A stretch of DNA of 29,243 nt from a virus. Shown here piece after piece: positions 15,624 through 22,741 of the stretch (the first letter of the stretch is position 1; each line of letters starts with the position of its first letter). The stretch covers positions 1 through 29,243 of the IMG/VR virus record IMGVR_UViG_3300027857_000048. One strand, written 5' to 3'. Both the position numbers and the translations under genes were made by a program. Under the pieces are notes generated by a model that saw only the letters and a program-made list of their open reading frames with translations, did no database searches and had not been told where the DNA came from.

Positions 15624-15647
15624 GTGATGCGCGTCACAGTTTATACT
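15618..15647 (+). promoter_or_regulatory. Rightward sigma70-like promoter
   Basis: TTGCAA (15618-15623) is followed after 18 bases by TATACT (15642-15647), giving a likely transcript start about 25 bases before the gene at 15679. The spacer contains GTGATGCGCGTCAC (15624-15637), an imperfect palindrome with one mismatched pair, a plausible operator. This promoter would drive the membrane protein, FN3-like and hydrolase genes independently of the structural operon. Confidence 0.5.
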
Positions 15648-15678
15648 TCGGTCGATTTTCCATAATCTGGGCGAAACC

Positions 15679-16287
15679 ATGAAGCACCTTGGCACGTACC
15701 TTGCGCATTACATGGCGCTCCTGGCAGGACTCGCCGCCGGTGTCGCATCCTTCAAGCCAGCCCTATTCGAAACCTTCTTGCCGTTCCTCGGCCCCCACGC
15801 GGCCGGGATCATCGGTGGTGCCGCCGCCCTCGTGGCCGCGCTCCATGCGCTCGGGATCGACCCGCCAAAGGCCGCCGCCGCGCTCCTCGTGGGCGTACTG
15901 TCCGCCGGTACGTTACATGGTTGCGCCACGCCGCCCGCTGGCGCATCGCTCGCCCAGGCCGCGCCCTTCGTGGAAGCTGCCGTCGATGTCGCCGTCGCTA
16001 CGGCCGAATCTAAGGGCCTACAGCCGGCGCAAATCAATGCCATCGCCAAACTTGCCTTGGCCGCCGACGAGGGCTCCACGGCGAGCCTGAGCGCGATTGC
16101 AGTTGTCGTCAACGCGGAGCTGTCGAAGCTCGCGCTACCGCCGGGTGATGTAGCCGCCGCGCTCATCCTCGAGGATGCGTTGCGCGTGGCCATCACGGCG
16201 CGACTTGCCAACGATCCCAGTGCCGCGCAGGTGCAGGCCGCCGCCGCGCTCGTGATTCAGGATGTCATCAATGCTACCGGAGGTTAA
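15679..16287 (+). CDS. Ala-rich membrane protein with lipobox-like motif (possible holin or spanin-type)
   Basis: The 202-aa protein starts at ATG 15679. Residues 9-24 (AHYMALLAGLAAGVAS), about 41-59 (AAGIIGGAAALVAALHALG) and 66-80 (AAALLVGVLSAGTLH) are hydrophobic. LHGC follows at 79-82, a lipobox-like motif, and residues 83-202 are a soluble, Ala-rich helical tail (EAAVDVAVATAESKGL, INAIAKLALAADEGS, AAALVIQDVINATGG). The layout could be a membrane-anchored lipoprotein, a holin with a long soluble tail, or an outer spanin-like protein with an unusual N-terminus. Position after the endolysin and before secreted and hydrolase genes favours a lysis role. No overlapping spanin frame looked convincing. 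The family is not recognised. Confidence 0.5.
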   Translation: MKHLGTYLAHYMALLAGLAAGVASFKPALFETFLPFLGPHAAGIIGGAAALVAALHALGIDPPKAAAALLVGVLSAGTLHGCATPPAGASLAQAAPFVEAAVDVAVATAESKGLQPAQINAIAKLALAADEGSTASLSAIAVVVNAELSKLALPPGDVAAALILEDALRVAITARLANDPSAAQVQAAAALVIQDVINATGG

Positions 16288-16288
16288 T

Positions 16289-16735
16289 GTGCGTAAATTT
16301 TACACTGGCGTTGTACTCGCGCTGCTGAGCGCTCTGACGGTTACCGCCGTTCAGGCGCAGACTGTCAACGAATCGGCTGCGGTGGCATGGACTGCTCCGA
16401 CCAATGACGCCAACGGCATTCCGCTGGCGGGATCGCCCAATGCGGTCACGTCGTACAATGTCTATGCAAGCACCACGCCGCTGACGGCGGTACCGACCAC
16501 GGCGCCGTTGGCTGTCGTCACCGCGCCGGCCACCACCGTAACGGGCTCCGTGTCCGCCTCCGTGGGAGCTACGTTGTACGTGTACGTGACGGCCTGTAAC
16601 GCCACGGGGTGCTCGGCATTGTCAACACCAGCTACAAAGCTCGTGGCAATCCCAGGGGCGCCGCCGGGTATCCCCACCAGCGTCACGCTGACCGTCACCG
16701 TCGTCCCTGTTGCGTCCAGCGCCACGAAACCGTAA
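16289..16735 (+). CDS. Secreted protein with one fibronectin type III-like domain
   Basis: I chose GTG 16289, one base after the previous stop, because GGAGG at 16279-16283 sits five bases before it; a start at 16262 would lie within the previous gene. The 148-aa product has a signal peptide of about 23 residues (RKFYTGVVLALLSALTVTAV, cut after AQA) and then a domain with AVAWTAPTNDANGIPLAG, VTSYNVYASTTPL, and LYVYVTACNATGCSALSTPA, which is the strand pattern of an FN3 domain. A Pro/Val/Thr-rich tail ends SSATKP. The protein is likely exported to periplasm or surface and could bind sugars or host envelope components. Two Cys in the C-terminal strand may form a disulfide. Function is unknown. 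Confidence 0.65.
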   Translation: MRKFYTGVVLALLSALTVTAVQAQTVNESAAVAWTAPTNDANGIPLAGSPNAVTSYNVYASTTPLTAVPTTAPLAVVTAPATTVTGSVSASVGATLYVYVTACNATGCSALSTPATKLVAIPGAPPGIPTSVTLTVTVVPVASSATKP

Positions 16736-17334
16736 TGTCGGTCCACGTGCACCTTGTCCACGGGATTTTGGACCCCGTTGGACACGCCGGCTTGCTGAAA
16801 TTAGTGCCCTACCTTCAGCAAGCCGGCTTTGACGTGCGCGTGCCCGACTACGGGCTCATTACGGCGGTCGAGACACGGCTGGTTAACCCAATCATGACTC
16901 GATGTCTACGCCCCTACATGGAGCCGGGCGATGTATACATCGGACACAGCAACGGTTGCGCCATTGGTTACGATCTCGTGGCGTCCGGCGCGTGGGACCT
17001 TGCCGGGCTCGTGCTGATCAACGCCGCCCTGAAACGCGATATCAAGCTCCCAGGCCGGATGTGGGCTGACGTGTACTATAACGAAGGTGATGACGCGACC
17101 GTGGCCGCTGTAGCGGCTGCAGCGATCGGGCTAACCGATCCGGTGTGGGGCAGCATGGGCCACGGGGGCTACGAAGGTAGCAACCCCCTCATCACGAACA
17201 TCGATTGCGGCCACCCGGCTCCGACCGATCTGCCGGCCGTTTCCGGGCACGGCGATATCTTCACGGACGCCAAAATCACCGCTTGGGCGCCGTTCATCGT
17301 GCGCCGAATTCTCAAGCATCTGCGCACGCCGTAA
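16735..17334 (+). CDS. Alpha/beta-hydrolase fold protein (esterase/lipase-like)
   Basis: ATG 16735 overlaps the previous stop (TAATG) and gives 199 aa; earlier in-frame starts lie inside the FN3-like gene. The fold shows VHLVHGILDPVGHAGLL (oxyanion-region H-G at 9-10), the nucleophile elbow G-H-S-N-G with Ser72 (YIGHSNGCAIGYDL), a strand LAGLVLINAAL and a late SGHGDIF with His172 as the likely base. The acid residue cannot be fixed by eye. There is no signal peptide, so it acts in the cytoplasm or is released with lysis. Its place at the end of the lysis region suggests cleavage of a lipid or ester bond in the envelope, as LysB does in mycobacteriophages, but that parallel is only an inference. 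The 3' end overlaps an opposing gene. Confidence 0.7.
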   Translation: MSVHVHLVHGILDPVGHAGLLKLVPYLQQAGFDVRVPDYGLITAVETRLVNPIMTRCLRPYMEPGDVYIGHSNGCAIGYDLVASGAWDLAGLVLINAALKRDIKLPGRMWADVYYNEGDDATVAAVAAAAIGLTDPVWGSMGHGGYEGSNPLITNIDCGHPAPTDLPAVSGHGDIFTDAKITAWAPFIVRRILKHLRTP

Positions 17335-17463
17335 CGCTTTGAGCTCACGCTTCGTGTAGCCGCCGAGCTTAGCCCGATACAGCGCGCGGTCTGCGGCGCG
17401 TAATCGCTCAGCATTCTTCTGGTAATACTTGGCTCTAGCGCGGCGTTGTGCTTCAGTCGTCAT
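17131..17463 (-). CDS. Small basic protein, N-terminal part convincing
   Basis: Leftward from ATG 17463 the frame is open for 110 codons. The first 60 residues are a good basic helical protein (EAQRRARAKYYQKNAERLRA, DRALYRAKLGGYTKRELKALRR), a pattern common in small phage proteins and at the N-terminus of some HNH-type endonucleases. From residue 43 on, the frame overlaps the 3' end of the alpha/beta hydrolase on the other strand, so the last part is uncertain and no nuclease motif is visible. It overlaps the end of the small frame at 17453-17647 by 11 bases, which fits with an operon read after the polymerase. A nucleic-acid-binding role is a guess from the charge. Confidence 0.5.
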   Translation of the reverse strand: MTTEAQRRARAKYYQKNAERLRAADRALYRAKLGGYTKRELKALRRAQMLENSAHDERRPSGDFGVREDIAVPGNGRQIGRSRVAAIDVRDEGVATFVAPVAHAAPHRIG

Positions 17464-17647
17464 TTACAACTCGCATTTTGTCTGGTGGGATGTCATGCCA
17501 ATGGCGCCAAAAACACCCGCGCCAGTCGCTCACGCATCGCCAGGGGTTGACACACTTTGGCCATGTAGGCGCACATCTCAAGCCATCCCCGCATACGGTT
17601 GTGCAAAGCATCCGCGTGGGGATATCTTCCTCAGTCCCATTTGCCAT
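17453..17647 (-). CDS. Possible 64-aa Cys/Trp-rich protein following the polymerase
   Basis: From ATG 17647, which lies in the last codons of the polymerase gene in another frame, 64 codons run to TGA 17453-17455, overlapping the next gene by 11 bases. The composition (MANGTEEDIPTRM, then several Cys and Trp residues) is odd. The alternative is a different frame: directly after the polymerase stop, that same frame reads like ordinary helical protein up to 17493 (MRGWLEMCAYMAKVCQPLAM from 17594). Either a separate 33-aa gene, a read-through tail of the polymerase, or this 64-aa frame could be true. The stretch 17464-17630 otherwise holds nothing recognisable. Confidence 0.3.
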   Translation of the reverse strand: MANGTEEDIPTRMLCTTVCGDGLRCAPTWPKCVNPWRCVSDWRGCFWRHWHDIPPDKMRVVNDD

Positions 17648-19961
17648 GGCGCTCTGTTTCCTCGGCTCCCGGCGCTTTGATTGGCCAAGGTCGGCCCCAA
17701 TCGTCCACGGCCCATGACTTACCCACGTTAACAATCGACAAATACTCCGGAGTATTGCCGCGCCCGTTCTCGACCTCGCAAACGATCTCGTCATGAGTGT
17801 GCATTACGGGTAGGTACAAACCGCCCTCATCCAGCGTAGTTAACGCATCGGCTTGAAACTCGCGAGCCACCTTGGCCACCACGTTTTGTGTAAGCACACC
17901 GCCATACAAAAACATCTGATTCCAACCTATCGGGCCTTTCTGTATGTTGCTATTCCACCCATGATAACTTAACTCCAACTCCCACGGCGCTGCGTACTCG
18001 CGTCGCGAGGGTCGTAGCTCAGGCTGATGATATATGAGTGGGTCGCCATCTCCCGGTGGCATGCAATATAACGCATCCCCGTGGCACGCGAAGCGGACGC
18101 CACGATAGCCATAACATCCTCCTCGATCCAGTACTGCAGAAATGGCCGCTCCCTCCAGCCCGTATAATTCGGGGCGCTCGGCATCCGTGAACTTGCAGCG
18201 CGTTTGACCGCCCCAGAATTCGGTAATAGCGGGTTGTTTCGCACGAACGGCGAGGATGATTTTTTTGATCGCGTCGTCACTTCCAAGAATTTCGTCGGCT
18301 CCGAATCGCTTCCAGCCAGCGATCCAGGCGCCAAAGTCCGCTGACAATACAGCCAACTTTCCCAACTGTCTATCTTCATGATGTTTGCCGTGTTGTTTTT
18401 TATATTCGATGTATAACTCGACTGTGTTACCAGTAATCTGCGCGGCCATCGCCTCGTATATTTTGCCGTGCGTGTGGAAAACATCCAGGCGCCATTTTTC
18501 CCCGGCGAGCGCTGAGGTTACTACGGCCTGAATGGCATTGTAGTCGCTAGCAATAAGCCTACAACCACCCCGAGCAACCACGAGAGAACGCAGGCAATCC
18601 GCGATGCATTCGAGCGCATCCCCATATACAGATTCAACAAACTCAAGACTACGGCTAGAAATAACTGCCAGCGCATGCTCCACCTTTTCCGGTTTGTCTA
18701 ACTTACCCTTCCAAACATTGGCCATCTGGACACCTTGGCCATTCCATAGCATGGTGTGGGCTGCAGCGTAGGCGTACTGCTGCCGGAGCCGACCATCCGC
18801 GCACACTTCGGCGCGCATCTTGTAAAGCTTTTTGACGCTGGCGAATCCGAGTTTTTGACGGATTTCCAACACTCGGCGCACCGCGTCCGGTAATCCGCGG
18901 TCATTGACCGATCCCGCTACGACATCTTCATCCAGATTGGGCAACGACACCCCGTGGATGTCACGCATCCATTCGAGGATTTTAGACACTTCATTGGCCG
19001 TCTTGACGCGGTTGGCCGTGATGCCGCGCAACTCACCTTCGTACTTGGCAAACACCTGTTCCATGATGCATATGCAATCTTCCATGGCTTTGGTGTCTAT
19101 CTGCATGCCGCGCTCGTTGACGCGGTCGGAGGCTTGCGCGATACGCAGCTCTCGCGGCGATAGGTCCGGTATGCGGTTGTTCAGCGCCATCTCGGACACA
19201 ACGTCCTGAATGTTGTATCGGTAGAAATTCGCGAAATCATCGGCCGCAGTCTGTGGCGTCCAGCGTAGCGAGGGGTTAGCCTTCGTGGGGTTGCGCGGCA
19301 CGGTGAGCTTGCGTATCAATGCATCACCGGCCGGATCTTTCTGAAGGTGCGCTTCGGAGGGCAGGAAGATAACTTTGCCCGCATTCTTCAACGCGCGTGG
19401 ATACCCCGACACCGCAGCCTTAGCTTGCGTGTCGCGGCACTGCTCGAGCTTTAACTCAGGCCAACCCCACGTGGGAACACAGTACCCGTTCCATACTTCG
19501 TACTCGAAACCTACGACGTTCCAACCTCCGAGAAGGCCGCCATTAGCCACGTAATCCAATAACGCCCATGGATGAGCGTTGGGCATCGTATTGTAGCATC
19601 CCGTAATTACTTGCTCAGGCCATTTACCTGTCGTCCAATGAGGTACCCAATGCTGCGGCCCGCGCCCATCCAACATATCGTACGCCAGCGACAGCACCTC
19701 AAACGATGGGTGCCGCACATAATTGCGCACGCCTACAACGGGCAACCCACGGTTGGTGTCGGCAATGCCGGGCAGGCTGGTGAGCCGGCGCGTGGGCTCA
19801 ACCCATGCGGGTACTGGAAATTCCAGATTCTTACGCTTCACCCATTTGTGGTATCCAGGTACGTCTTCCCACGCGAAACCGGCTTCGCTGTAAGTTTCGA
19901 AATCGCACGAAGGTAACAGCGTGCTCCATCCGTGGAGCGCCGGCACGCGGGAATAGTTCAT
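17631..19961 (-). CDS. Family A DNA polymerase with N-terminal 3'-5' exonuclease domain
   Basis: The 776-aa protein is read leftward from ATG 19961. The N-terminal domain has D-x-E at 20-22 (SCDFETYS), and IQDVVSEMALNNRIP near 251-265 is like the last exonuclease motif. The polymerase domain shows motif A (ASDYNAIQAVV, Asp473 in place of DYSQIE), motif B (DRQLGKLAVLSADFG, with Arg531, Lys535 and Phe543-Gly544, where E. coli Pol I has Tyr766-Gly) and motif C (MHTHDEIVCEV, Asp724-Glu725). Catalytic residues are present, so it should be active in phage replication. It belongs to the phage pol A group with an extended insertion between exonuclease and palm. The ATGA overlap with the small gene at 19958-20116 implies coupled translation. 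Confidence 0.93.
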   Translation of the reverse strand: MNYSRVPALHGWSTLLPSCDFETYSEAGFAWEDVPGYHKWVKRKNLEFPVPAWVEPTRRLTSLPGIADTNRGLPVVGVRNYVRHPSFEVLSLAYDMLDGRGPQHWVPHWTTGKWPEQVITGCYNTMPNAHPWALLDYVANGGLLGGWNVVGFEYEVWNGYCVPTWGWPELKLEQCRDTQAKAAVSGYPRALKNAGKVIFLPSEAHLQKDPAGDALIRKLTVPRNPTKANPSLRWTPQTAADDFANFYRYNIQDVVSEMALNNRIPDLSPRELRIAQASDRVNERGMQIDTKAMEDCICIMEQVFAKYEGELRGITANRVKTANEVSKILEWMRDIHGVSLPNLDEDVVAGSVNDRGLPDAVRRVLEIRQKLGFASVKKLYKMRAEVCADGRLRQQYAYAAAHTMLWNGQGVQMANVWKGKLDKPEKVEHALAVISSRSLEFVESVYGDALECIADCLRSLVVARGGCRLIASDYNAIQAVVTSALAGEKWRLDVFHTHGKIYEAMAAQITGNTVELYIEYKKQHGKHHEDRQLGKLAVLSADFGAWIAGWKRFGADEILGSDDAIKKIILAVRAKQPAITEFWGGQTRCKFTDAERPELYGLEGAAISAVLDRGGCYGYRGVRFACHGDALYCMPPGDGDPLIYHQPELRPSRREYAAPWELELSYHGWNSNIQKGPIGWNQMFLYGGVLTQNVVAKVAREFQADALTTLDEGGLYLPVMHTHDEIVCEVENGRGNTPEYLSIVNVGKSWAVDDWGRPWPIKAPGAEETERHGKWD

Positions 19962-20116
19962 AGCTTATTAGGGCGTGTTATTACACCGAAGGGACTGGCT
20001 GCGCATACACCAGGAATGCTTTCTCGTCTTTCGACGTATGGCTGCACCCACTCATTAAAGCTGGCTACTTCTAGGCCCACTACCCTAATCTTGCTACTCG
20101 ATCGAGAGTAATTCAC
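19958..20116 (-). CDS. Small hypothetical protein (52 aa) coupled to the polymerase
   Basis: GTG 20116 overlaps the stop of the preceding 54-aa gene (GTGA), and the stop at 19958-19960 overlaps the polymerase ATG (ATGA). The 52-aa product begins MNYSRSSSKIRVVGLEVASF and contains NEWVQPYVERRESIPGVCAA. A longer version from TTG 20146 is possible and reads like protein, but it overlaps the previous gene by 34 bases. Tight overlap on both sides is good evidence that it is translated. No family recognised; a partner of the polymerase is possible by position. Confidence 0.6.
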   Translation of the reverse strand: MNYSRSSSKIRVVGLEVASFNEWVQPYVERRESIPGVCAASPFGVITRPNKL

Positions 20117-20277
20117 GGGTGGGAGGAAGAAACCTTTGCGTCCCAACCATACGCCATTCCGGCCGTCTCCAACACGCGAAGATCATTCGCCGCATCGGAT
20201 ACGCCGTGCCAATCGCCGCTTGCAACTTTCGTTTTTAAGTAGACGATCAAAGCGGCGTGTTGTTCTTTGTAGGTCAT
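20113..20277 (-). CDS. Small hypothetical protein (54 aa)
   Basis: From ATG 20277, preceded by a strong AAGGAGA in the right place, the frame runs 54 codons to TGA 20113-20115. The product begins MTYKEQHAALIVYLKTKVAS and contains a helix GDWHGVSDAANDLRVLETAG. The gene lies just after the tandem hairpin elements at 20300-20469 and before the 52-aa gene, with a 4-base overlap. Its ribosome site is the best in this part of the operon. The family is unknown. Confidence 0.72.
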   Translation of the reverse strand: MTYKEQHAALIVYLKTKVASGDWHGVSDAANDLRVLETAGMAYGWDAKVSSSHP

Positions 20278-20299
20278 TGCTCACATCTCCTTTAGTTCG

Positions 20300-20371
20300 T
20301 TGCCCATCTCCCGCGCACCACATACCCACTGATGATAAGGGTTGCATTTAGCGGTGCGCGGGCGGGACTCT
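20300..20371 (-). repeat. Tandem structured element, unit A
   Basis: Plus-strand TTGCCCATCTCC (20300-20311) leads into a perfect 10-bp stem: 20310-20319 pairs with 20353-20362 around a 33-base loop. CGGGACTCT follows at 20363-20371. On the transcribed minus strand it reads AGAGTCCCG, stem, then GGAGATGGGCAA. It lies in the 190-base gap between the SSB gene and the 54-aa gene. Unit B has the same flanks with a different stem sequence. Function unknown: RNA switch, processing site or DNA-level element. Confidence 0.7.
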
Positions 20372-20372
20372 A

Positions 20373-20469
20373 TTGCCCATCTCCCCGCGCGCTGTAGTCC
20401 CGTCGCAGCAACCTGCTTACGCTCTAGAGACGGCTAGCACCTGACCAACAACGCGCGGGGCGGGACTCT
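20373..20469 (-). repeat. Tandem structured element, unit B
   Basis: The same TTGCCCATCTCC flank (20373-20384) leads into a perfect 9-bp stem (20383-20391 with 20452-20460), then CGGGACTCT at 20461-20469, ending two bases before the SSB stop codon. The loop is 60 bases and contains inner pairing: GCAG/CTGC around CAAC (20405-20416) and CCGTC/GACGG (20400-20404 with 20429-20433). The stem bases differ from unit A but keep pairing, so the structure rather than the sequence seems kept. Not a usual terminator: no T-run follows on either strand. Confidence 0.7.
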
Positions 20470-20470
20470 G

Positions 20471-21526
20471 TTACGCCATGAACCCTTGCTGCCGGAGCAT
20501 ATCATCCGTCCACCCCTGCGCACGGAATTGCTCATAGGTGGCGCCGGCCGCCTTGGGCGTCATCTGACGCGCCGCCACGGGTGGTGCTGGCGGCGGGACC
20601 GGGCTCAGGAACGACGGCGCAGGCGTCACGTACGTGGGCTGCTGGGCCGCGGTGGGCGGTGGGCTAGAAGGGAATGCAGCAGTCGTCGGCCCCGGCGCCG
20701 AGGCACCCAGGAACGCAGGGGAGCCCATCGAAGGGGCACCGCTGACCGGGGGCGGCGGGGGGCCACCGTACCCACCGGCAGCCGGCGGCATCCCAGGCGT
20801 AGGGAACGCGGGACTTGGCGCACCTCCTCCGGCGACCGGGAACGCTGCAGCAACTGGGAACGGGGTGCCTCCCATCGGCGTGGCGCTGGCGCCGGCCGGC
20901 AGTGCAGACTTGCCGAAACCAATCTGTGTCGGATCGGGGCCGCTACGGATCTCATCCCCGTACCCACGTAACGCCACATGGTCGCCATTGATGTAGATGC
21001 CCGCGTTACCTTGTGACTCGTTCGAGGTGTAAGAACCGTACACCTCAATGTAGTACCCGCGCTTGACCGCGCCGGGCTCGGTGAGCGCCTGACCGGAGGC
21101 GTTGTAAATCTTGGGCGGCAGCGTGGAGGAAAACCCCACAATCCAACAACCTTTGAAACCTTCAGTGTTGGCATTAACACGCCCGTTTTTGTTCGGGCGA
21201 GTATCGTCGCCATCCTCAATCTTCCACGCGAACGACGGGTGCTGCGCTTCGCCCTTGGGCCAAGCAGCGTGGCCATATTGCCAGATTTTCTGGCCCCACG
21301 GCTCTCTCGTGGTCGGGTTCACCGCTTGCGACCAATGTTGTTCGCCGGGGTTTTTTGGGATCGCAACAGCGAAAAAGTACGAAATCTTGGGTTGCCCGGC
21401 CTTCGGGTGCCCAGCGGGGTAAACCTTCTTTTGTTTGGTGACGAAATCGGTATCGTTACCTTTGTAGAGATCGCCTTGGACCATCCTACCAACAGGAAAC
21501 AACATACTCACACGTTCAGAGGCCAT
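20471..21526 (-). CDS. ssDNA-binding protein, DUF2815/Enc34-type, with Pro-rich tail
   Basis: The 351-aa protein has an N-terminal OB-fold part (about 1-200) with MLFPVGRMVQGDLYKGND, YFFAVAIPKNPGEQHWSQAV, PSFAWKIEDGDDTRPNKNGR, FKGCWIVGFSSTLPPKI, RGYYIEVYGSYTSN and AGIYINGDHVALRGYG, the Enc34/DUF2815 pattern. Residues about 200-320 form a Pro/Gly/Ala-rich linker, and the end (TYEQFRAQGWTDDMLRQQGFMA) is a short conserved tip with acidic and hydrophobic residues, as in SSB tails that recruit partners. It coats single-stranded DNA during replication and recombination. The long linker makes the protein larger than usual. It sits between the DUF2800 nuclease and the tandem elements. Confidence 0.82.
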   Translation of the reverse strand: MASERVSMLFPVGRMVQGDLYKGNDTDFVTKQKKVYPAGHPKAGQPKISYFFAVAIPKNPGEQHWSQAVNPTTREPWGQKIWQYGHAAWPKGEAQHPSFAWKIEDGDDTRPNKNGRVNANTEGFKGCWIVGFSSTLPPKIYNASGQALTEPGAVKRGYYIEVYGSYTSNESQGNAGIYINGDHVALRGYGDEIRSGPDPTQIGFGKSALPAGASATPMGGTPFPVAAAFPVAGGGAPSPAFPTPGMPPAAGGYGGPPPPPVSGAPSMGSPAFLGASAPGPTTAAFPSSPPPTAAQQPTYVTPAPSFLSPVPPPAPPVAARQMTPKAAGATYEQFRAQGWTDDMLRQQGFMA

Positions 21527-21543
21527 AGGTATAGTAACTCCAG

Positions 21544-22731
21544 TTATTTCGAAATGTGTCCAAAAATCTTGCGAAACTGTATCTCGTCGTCCGGGACGAG
21601 CTTTTTACCACCCTTCGGGCGCGATGCATAGTGCGCCTCGATGGTTTCGCGGTCGATGCCTCCGCGTATCGCGTTCGTGGGGGTGATGAGCTGCAACGGC
21701 TTACGTAGTTGGAAACCGAGTAGGTCACCCATCGCGGCGATATCCTCCGCAGATAGCCCGTCATTCCATCGAAGCCGGCCTACAACAGGCTCCATCTTCC
21801 AGTACGGAATCTGCAACCCTGCGTTTACTGCCGCTTCCGCGTGGGCACGAAGACCGGCTTCACGGCCCTCCAACATCTTGATCGCCCATTTCACCAACCG
21901 TAGCTCTACTCCCACGGCTTGAGGGCTCATCTTCTCGGGCTGCGAGGTACCCACGAAACGCAACACGTTAGCGATATCCCGGCGGAACGTTGGACATTGC
22001 GTCTTGGCTTTACAATCCACGCAATGCGGGCCGGCGATGGTGCGCGGCGAGTCGGATAGCGCCTCGTTGACTGCGGGCACGATGTGCTGGTTGGCGTACG
22101 TCCATAGATCTATGAGTGCTAGAGGTCGGCCGTTCAACTGCCGCCACTCACGCACCGGCCCCTCGTGATGAAATGCGCGCGGTTGCACGATGGTGAGACA
22201 CACGCGTGTATTCCACGCAAGTTGTAGCCGTTGCTGCACCCCCAACGCGTACGCAATAAGTTGCGGGATCTCAAACACCTCCACGTAACGGTGGCCGTAT
22301 TTGTAATCTACGTTTTTGAGCATCAGCGCGGGTACGCCCGTTTCATGGTCGATGTATTCGATTACACGCCAGTAATCGGGCGTACCCCAACATTCGGGGA
22401 TCACTTCCCGCGCATCGACGGCATCCTCATATCGCGCCCCCGCGTGGAATTGCGCCTCTTCTGCGTACATCGAAGCGCCATCCAACATGTCGTCATCGAT
22501 CTCCCAAGATCGACCCGCGTGCATGAACTTGTCGCCGTACTTCGGTTCCCACTGCTTGGAAGCTACGCCCATGGCCACCAGATGCGCGGCCTGTCCCTCC
22601 AGCTCTTCATCGTCCGGCGGCAGTGGTGGTGCCTGCTCCTGCATCATCACGGAGCCAGGGCACGCTATTGTTAGATGCAAGGCGCTCGGCGCAATTCTGG
22701 CGTGAGCGCTACCGGTGACGGGGGTATTCAA
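21544..22731 (-). CDS. DUF2800-type PD-(D/E)XK nuclease with Fe-S cysteines
   Basis: The start is TTG 22731, selected because GGAGGAG lies five to six bases ahead and no ATG fits. The 395-aa protein shows the DUF2800 pattern: LHLTIACPGS (Cys24), EELEGQAAHLVAMG, GTPDYWRVIEYIDH (Asp119), LKNVDYKYGHRYVEVFEI (Asp142, Lys144), QLIAYALGVQQRLQL and CVDCKAKTQCPTF (Cys237, 240, 246). Together with Cys24 this suggests a four-Cys iron-sulfur cluster as in Cas4/AddB nucleases. The likely action is exonuclease or end processing of phage DNA in recombination with the adjacent SSB. The start codon and length agree with the family. The Shine-Dalgarno lies at the end of the 43-aa gene. Confidence 0.85.
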   Translation of the reverse strand: MNTPVTGSAHARIAPSALHLTIACPGSVMMQEQAPPLPPDDEELEGQAAHLVAMGVASKQWEPKYGDKFMHAGRSWEIDDDMLDGASMYAEEAQFHAGARYEDAVDAREVIPECWGTPDYWRVIEYIDHETGVPALMLKNVDYKYGHRYVEVFEIPQLIAYALGVQQRLQLAWNTRVCLTIVQPRAFHHEGPVREWRQLNGRPLALIDLWTYANQHIVPAVNEALSDSPRTIAGPHCVDCKAKTQCPTFRRDIANVLRFVGTSQPEKMSPQAVGVELRLVKWAIKMLEGREAGLRAHAEAAVNAGLQIPYWKMEPVVGRLRWNDGLSAEDIAAMGDLLGFQLRKPLQLITPTNAIRGGIDRETIEAHYASRPKGGKKLVPDDEIQFRKIFGHISK

Positions 22732-22741
22732 TGCACTCCTC

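Noticed and set aside
15689-16090. 133-codon frame inside the lipobox membrane protein gene, considered as an embedded spanin
   Set aside because: Pro/Ser/Arg-rich without a signal peptide, membrane span or lipobox; no ribosome site.
20392-20451. Loop of tandem unit B considered as a tRNA
   Set aside because: Inner hairpins are present, but there is no T-arm consensus, no proper anticodon arm and no acceptor end on either strand.
20452-20473. GC-rich stem of unit B considered as a rho-independent terminator for the SSB gene
   Set aside because: No T-run follows the stem on either strand and the same stem type occurs twice.
20486-20996. Two long Gly/Arg-rich plus-strand frames opposite the SSB gene
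   Set aside because: Same cause: antisense of the Pro/Gly-rich SSB linker.
21641-22674. Plus-strand open frames opposite the DUF2800 gene
   Set aside because: Antisense shadows without ribosome sites; the minus-strand nuclease has clear motifs.
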